Shown here: one piece after another, positions 6,001 to 8,140 of the stretch | Layout of the letters: the number at the start of each line of letters is the position of its first letter | Numbering within the stretch: the stretch's first letter is position 1 | Source of the DNA: Thermoleophilia bacterium | GTDB lineage: Bacteria > Actinomycetota > Thermoleophilia > Gaiellales > Gaiellaceae | Direction: 5' to 3' | NCBI GenBank assembly: GCA_025935275.1 | Contig: JAICVP010000086.1 | Location: forward strand, 1-8,140 | DNA length: 8,140 nucleotides | Notes under the pieces: model-generated | Databases searched by the model: none | What the model saw: the letters and a program-made list of their open reading frames with translations, nothing else | Told to the model about the DNA's origin: nothing | Program-made: the position numbers and the translations under genes

Positions 6001-6961
6001 GACCGCGGAGCAGATCAGCGGCGTCCCGGCTGCGGAGGCTCTCGGCCGGCGCGTCTCCAGGGTGCTGCAGCGCGACCTGGCCGCGGGCGACGACGCCGTT
6101 CCGGGAGAGCGCACGCTCTCGATCCAGCGCGGCGACAAGGAGGTCTGGATCTCGCTCAGCGAGGCGGTCATGCTCGATGCGAGCGGCGCCGTCGCCGGCC
6201 GGGTCTTCGCCTTCCGCGACGTGTCGAGCGAGCGTGTGGTGGAGCAGATGAAGTCGGACTTCGTCGCCACGGTCTCGCACGAGCTCCGGACCCCGCTCAC
6301 GTCGATCTACGGATTCGCGGAGACGCTGATGCGTGGGGACGTGGAATTCTCGGACGTCGAGCGCAGGACCTTCCTGAGCTACATCGCCTCCGAGTCCGAG
6401 CGGCTCATCAACATCGTGGACGACCTCCTGAGCGTCGCCCGCCTCGAGACGGGCACCCTGCGGCTGCATATCGAGCAGGTCGACGTCGGCGCCGTCGCAG
6501 GCGAGGTCGTCGCGCGCGTGCAGGAGCACGCCGAGCGCTGGGAGTTCGATGTGGACGTCCCGAGCGCCGGAGTCCTCGTCGAGGCCGATCGCGAGAAGGT
6601 CTCCCAGGTCCTCCTCAACCTCGTGGACAACGCAGTGAAGTTTTCGCCCGAGGGGGGTCGGATCTCCATCTCCGCCCGGCGCCGCCCCGAGAGCGCGGAG
6701 GTGCGCGTCTCCGACCAGGGCGTCGGGATTCCCCGCGCGGACCAGCAGCGGATCTTCTCGAAGTTCTACCGTGCCGAGAGCGCCGGGCCCGGCGTGCACG
6801 GGACGGGTCTGGGCCTCTTCCTCGCGCGCGGGCTGGTCGTTGCGATGGGCGGGAGGATCTGGGTCGAGTCGAAGGAAGGCCAGGGCTCCACGTTCGTCTT
6901 CGAGCTTCCCGCGGCGGCGACCGGCGCGGTCGAGCCCACTCCGGAGAAGGTGACCGCCTGA
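3029..6961 (+). CDS. Large membrane sensor histidine kinase with five GAF domains and a PAS domain
   Basis: Sensor kinase of 1,310 residues, counted from GTG 3029. Three hydrophobic segments lie at about 8-31, 43-65 and 78-97, so the sensory region is cytoplasmic. A charged linker is followed by five GAF-like domains at about 140-280, 307-450, 475-615, 643-785 and 813-951, each introduced by a similar amphipathic signalling helix. A PAS domain (about 964-1069, with ADGIVAVDREGNIVLWN) precedes HisKA. The H-box SHELRTPL carries the phospho-accepting H1084. The ATPase domain has all its boxes: N-box NLVDNAVKFSPEG with N1201, G1 DQGVGI (1229-1234), F-box FSKFYR (1243-1248) and G2 GTGLGL (1258-1263). 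All catalytic residues are intact. An in-frame GTG at 2966 would add 21 residues, but the hydrophobic region and candidate promoter favour 3029. The stop overlaps the response-regulator start by one base. The ligands of the GAF domains are unknown; no cofactor-binding residue could be recognised. Confidence 0.93.
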   Translation: MSHHSRVILLEVVPLLVLAALYFGVALALAPELFRRRKRLPWLGLGIWLVFVLIGGVASAIAAAKLTDENFLGSVDPWTVFGLTVLAYLPAVLFIWRWDERHLLVSAAPRVVEAEQEASERRRDAESISRLSSALAQAGSGREAANRLFDELESVLEITKAMIATVDEEAGVAAGYAARGIDESWWQTVVLDLETARSGVVSVARERTALVVFDVKTSPQVNQDLAAQVGAHSAAFVPLLADGRVTAVLAVASEKPRLFTPSETELMQDLANETALALGHATSREALQEALERERLTADISRRVRSELDLDAVLSVAVREVGMALDLSRAFIRLGDPSEGVPVRAEWDAPGVETIGNAAGRLPVSNLAARERRTFAISDILTAPEIDDPSLGGRETLVELGTRAVIATPILVFDRMIGVFALHRAEPSTWSTHDISVAEAVAREIGLAVHTAQLLQQNERRLQEQAALLKAGQVLTSDLRFSSVIQRLVTEVVHLLGADAADCWVFDERRTMLRCEAVLGVPERNVGREIVPHGTFLQVLSTGRPVLKRDFARSESPTPTEDYKVFAEVMDAPITWLGEVRGVLGVCARENGRFDEKNLELLDTFARLASLALHNAESFGERERQAQVQRGFYRIAEVLGSTLSLGETLDALAQAACDALGGSSALVLEPSGGRLMLSGSHELPPELRQGLSAGVAGDVSPLGAAAEEGRILSASALERDDRFKESFRDLLTGQGYCSLIAAPVIGAQGQKHAVVVLFRDERSFSDEDLALARHLTGAARGALERAELFEGERRAHTFSQRLADIGGLLATKLDPVAAFEEVVREAPALLDADAAVLRLLENDDLVVRAAWGPGTQGIRNTRSSSAGGAVGIAAQSRAPHAVSDARETPRFAHEDPLLANGMISCVAVPMLLHGGGLSGVLTVYDTAVRTWREDEVQALSALAATASAVFSSAELYQRVAEEKDRSDAILANIADGIVAVDREGNIVLWNATAEQISGVPAAEALGRRVSRVLQRDLAAGDDAVPGERTLSIQRGDKEVWISLSEAVMLDASGAVAGRVFAFRDVSSERVVEQMKSDFVATVSHELRTPLTSIYGFAETLMRGDVEFSDVERRTFLSYIASESERLINIVDDLLSVARLETGTLRLHIEQVDVGAVAGEVVARVQEHAERWEFDVDVPSAGVLVEADREKVSQVLLNLVDNAVKFSPEGGRISISARRRPESAEVRVSDQGVGIPRADQQRIFSKFYRAESAGPGVHGTGLGLFLARGLVVAMGGRIWVESKEGQGSTFVFELPAAATGAVEPTPEKVTA
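6943..6950 (+). promoter_or_regulatory. Ribosome binding site of the response regulator
   Basis: GGAGAAGG lies inside the last codons of the kinase gene and ends ten bases before the ATG at 6961. It is the clearest Shine-Dalgarno sequence in the window. With the TGATG stop/start overlap, it supports coupled translation of kinase and regulator. Confidence 0.6.
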
Positions 6962-7401
6962 TGGCCCTGACCGTGTTGGTCGTCGACGACGAGGATCCGA
7001 TTCGGCTCCTCTGCCGGGTGAACCTCGAGGCCGAGGGGACGACGGTGCTCGAAGCCGAGAACGGGCAGGTCGGGCTCGAGCTGGCGAAGCGGGAGCGGCC
7101 CGACGCGATTCTGCTCGACGTGATGATGCCCGGGCTCGACGGCTGGACGGTTGCCGAGCGGCTGCTCCAGGATGAGGCGACACGCCGCATTCCGATCATC
7201 TTCCTCACCGCGCGGGCCGATGTCCGCGACCGCGCCCGCGGGCTCGGAGCCGGCGGGCTCGACTACATCACGAAGCCGTTCAACCCGGTTGAGCTGGCGG
7301 GTCTCGTCGAAGAGGTCGTCGAGGCGGTCAAGCGCGGCGAGCGCGAGGAGTTGCGCGCCGAGAAGCTGGCCGAGCTTCGCGACGCGCTCGGCACGACCTA
7401 G
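6961..7401 (+). CDS. Single-domain response regulator (receiver only)
   Basis: CheY-like receiver of 146 residues, the likely phospho-acceptor partner of the adjoining histidine kinase. The acidic pocket is D9-D10-E11-D12 (VVDDEDP), the phosphorylation site is D53 in ILLDVMMPGLDG, the switch threonine is T83 in FLTARAD, and the conserved lysine is K105 in DYITKPFNP, with Y102 as the aromatic switch position. The receiver fills about residues 3-122. The remaining tail (about 123-146, rich in E, K and R) is probably a short helix and holds no DNA-binding, cyclase or phosphodiesterase domain. Output must therefore be through protein contact, a further phosphotransfer, or feedback on the kinase. 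The ATG overlaps the kinase stop by one base. The gene ends in a CTAG shared with the convergent transporter gene. Confidence 0.94.
   Translation: MALTVLVVDDEDPIRLLCRVNLEAEGTTVLEAENGQVGLELAKRERPDAILLDVMMPGLDGWTVAERLLQDEATRRIPIIFLTARADVRDRARGLGAGGLDYITKPFNPVELAGLVEEVVEAVKRGEREELRAEKLAELRDALGTT
7398..7401. other. CTAG shared by the stop codons of two convergent genes
   Basis: The palindrome CTAG gives TAG at 7399-7401 for the plus-strand response regulator and TAG at 7400-7398 for the minus-strand transporter. The genes overlap by four bases with no space for a terminator between them, so each transcript must extend into the other gene. Confidence 0.9.
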
Positions 7402-8140
7402 GTTCCCCTCGCGGTCTGTGCGAGGACGATCGCTGCGAGCACCATCAGGCCGCCGACCAGCTGCTCCGCAGAAATCTCCTCCCCTAGCCACGCGTAGGCG
7501 ACGAGACCGGCCAGCACCGGCTCCACCATTGCGACCACCGTGGCGCGCGTCGCCGGAATGTGGCGAAGCGCCGTGATCATGAAGATGAATGGGACCACGG
7601 TCCCGAGCACGACGATGTAGAGGATGAGGAGCCAGACGGGGAGGCTGTAGTCGTCGAGCCGGCCGAGGAGCGAGGCGTCGCTCGTGAGGACGCCCTCGGG
7701 GAAGCTCCACCACGGCTGCACTACTGCCCAGAAGAGCGCGGCGAAGAGGAAGCCCCAGGCGAGGAGCGAGTAGACGTCGCGACCGCCGCGCACGCTGTGC
7801 TCGGCCATGAGGATGTAGAGGGCGTAGGCGAACGCGCCCGCGAGCGCGGCGGCGACTCCGACGCCGTCCAGGGTGCTGCCTCCATGCCAGACCTGGGCGA
7901 CGAGCGTCAGCCCCGCAAAGGCGAGCGCGAGCGCGACCCAGAGGCGCCGTCGCACGGGCTCGTGGACGAAGAAGCGTGCCCACAAAGCGACGAGCACGGG
8001 AGCGAGGTACTGGATGACGAGCGCGATTCCGATGTCCAGATGCGTGATCGCCGTGAAGTAGAAGAAGTGGACGAAGGCCAGCCCGCAGATCCCGAAGACG
8101 GCGAGGTAGCCCAGCTCCCGGCGCGTGACGCGAAGGGTGC
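7398..8140 (-). CDS. EamA-family drug/metabolite transporter, partial (N-terminus outside window)
   Basis: Inner-membrane transporter of the DMT superfamily, whose members usually have ten transmembrane helices in two EamA repeats and about 300 residues. The frame stays open to the right edge, giving 246 residues before the stop, so roughly the first 50 are missing. A GTG at 7997-7995 is internal, because the upstream frame encodes clear family sequence (FTAITHLDIGIALVIQYLAP). The end of repeat one is followed by a hydrophilic loop, a helix pair around VYSLLAWGFLFAALFWAVV, and repeat two with ALRHIPATRATVVAMVEPV and AYAWLGEEISAEQLVGG, the hallmark of EamA proteins. Substrates in this family range from amino acids and metabolites to drugs and cannot be told from the sequence. 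It converges on the response regulator, so a functional link to the signalling pair is not implied. Confidence 0.92.
   Translation of the reverse strand, partial: TLRVTRRELGYLAVFGICGLAFVHFFYFTAITHLDIGIALVIQYLAPVLVALWARFFVHEPVRRRLWVALALAFAGLTLVAQVWHGGSTLDGVGVAAALAGAFAYALYILMAEHSVRGGRDVYSLLAWGFLFAALFWAVVQPWWSFPEGVLTSDASLLGRLDDYSLPVWLLILYIVVLGTVVPFIFMITALRHIPATRATVVAMVEPVLAGLVAYAWLGEEISAEQLVGGLMVLAAIVLAQTARGT

Noticed and set aside
3248..7183. Open frame of 1,311 codons on the minus strand, antisense to the kinase and regulator
   Set aside because: Although very long, its product is low-complexity, rich in Arg, Gly, Asp and Glu and without any motif. Such frames are a common shadow of GC-rich genes because stop codons are rare opposite GC-ending codons. 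The plus-strand frame has intact kinase and receiver motifs.
6766..7983. Open frame of 405 codons on the minus strand spanning the kinase end, the regulator and the transporter
   Set aside because: It covers three well-supported genes in a different frame, has a biased Arg/Pro/Ala composition and no domain signature.

Overview
This is a GC-rich chromosomal segment from a bacterium. The base composition, a type-2-like isoleucyl-tRNA synthetase, apparent leaderless GTG starts and a possible 6C-type small RNA (a class known from actinomycetes) suggest an actinobacterial-type genome, perhaps a deep-branching one such as Thermoleophilia. That placement is inference. I see no rRNA, tRNA, CRISPR array, insertion sequence or phage gene.

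Layout, left to right. (1) Positions 2-1279 (+) carry the C-terminal 425 residues of isoleucyl-tRNA synthetase, whose start lies outside the window. (2) Positions 1276-1809 (+) encode a small predicted exported protein of unknown function, joined to ileS by an ATGA stop/start overlap. (3) Positions 1796-2743 (-) encode IspH, the last enzyme of the MEP isoprenoid pathway; it converges on the small gene with a 14-base overlap. (4) Positions 2744-3028 form a 285-base non-coding gap between the divergent ispH and histidine-kinase genes. It is rich in structure: a minus-strand intrinsic terminator with a run of six C in its loop, a second GC-rich hairpin, a 13-base palindrome-like site, and candidate promoters facing both ways. 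(5) Positions 3029-6961 (+) encode a very large membrane sensor histidine kinase with three transmembrane segments, five tandem GAF domains, one PAS domain, HisKA and HATPase. (6) Positions 6961-7401 (+) encode a stand-alone receiver-domain response regulator, overlapping the kinase stop by one base. (7) Positions 7398-8140 (-) carry the C-terminal part of an EamA-family drug/metabolite transporter. It converges on the regulator so closely that both stop codons lie in one CTAG.

How the genes work together. The kinase and receiver form one translationally coupled two-component signalling unit. The regulator has no DNA-binding domain, so the output is probably through protein contact or a phosphorelay. 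ileS and ispH are housekeeping genes with no evident functional tie to the signalling pair. The least ordinary parts of the window are the intergenic region, as a possible small-RNA gene, and the kinase with its five-fold GAF array. I see no clear evidence of a wholly new multi-gene system.
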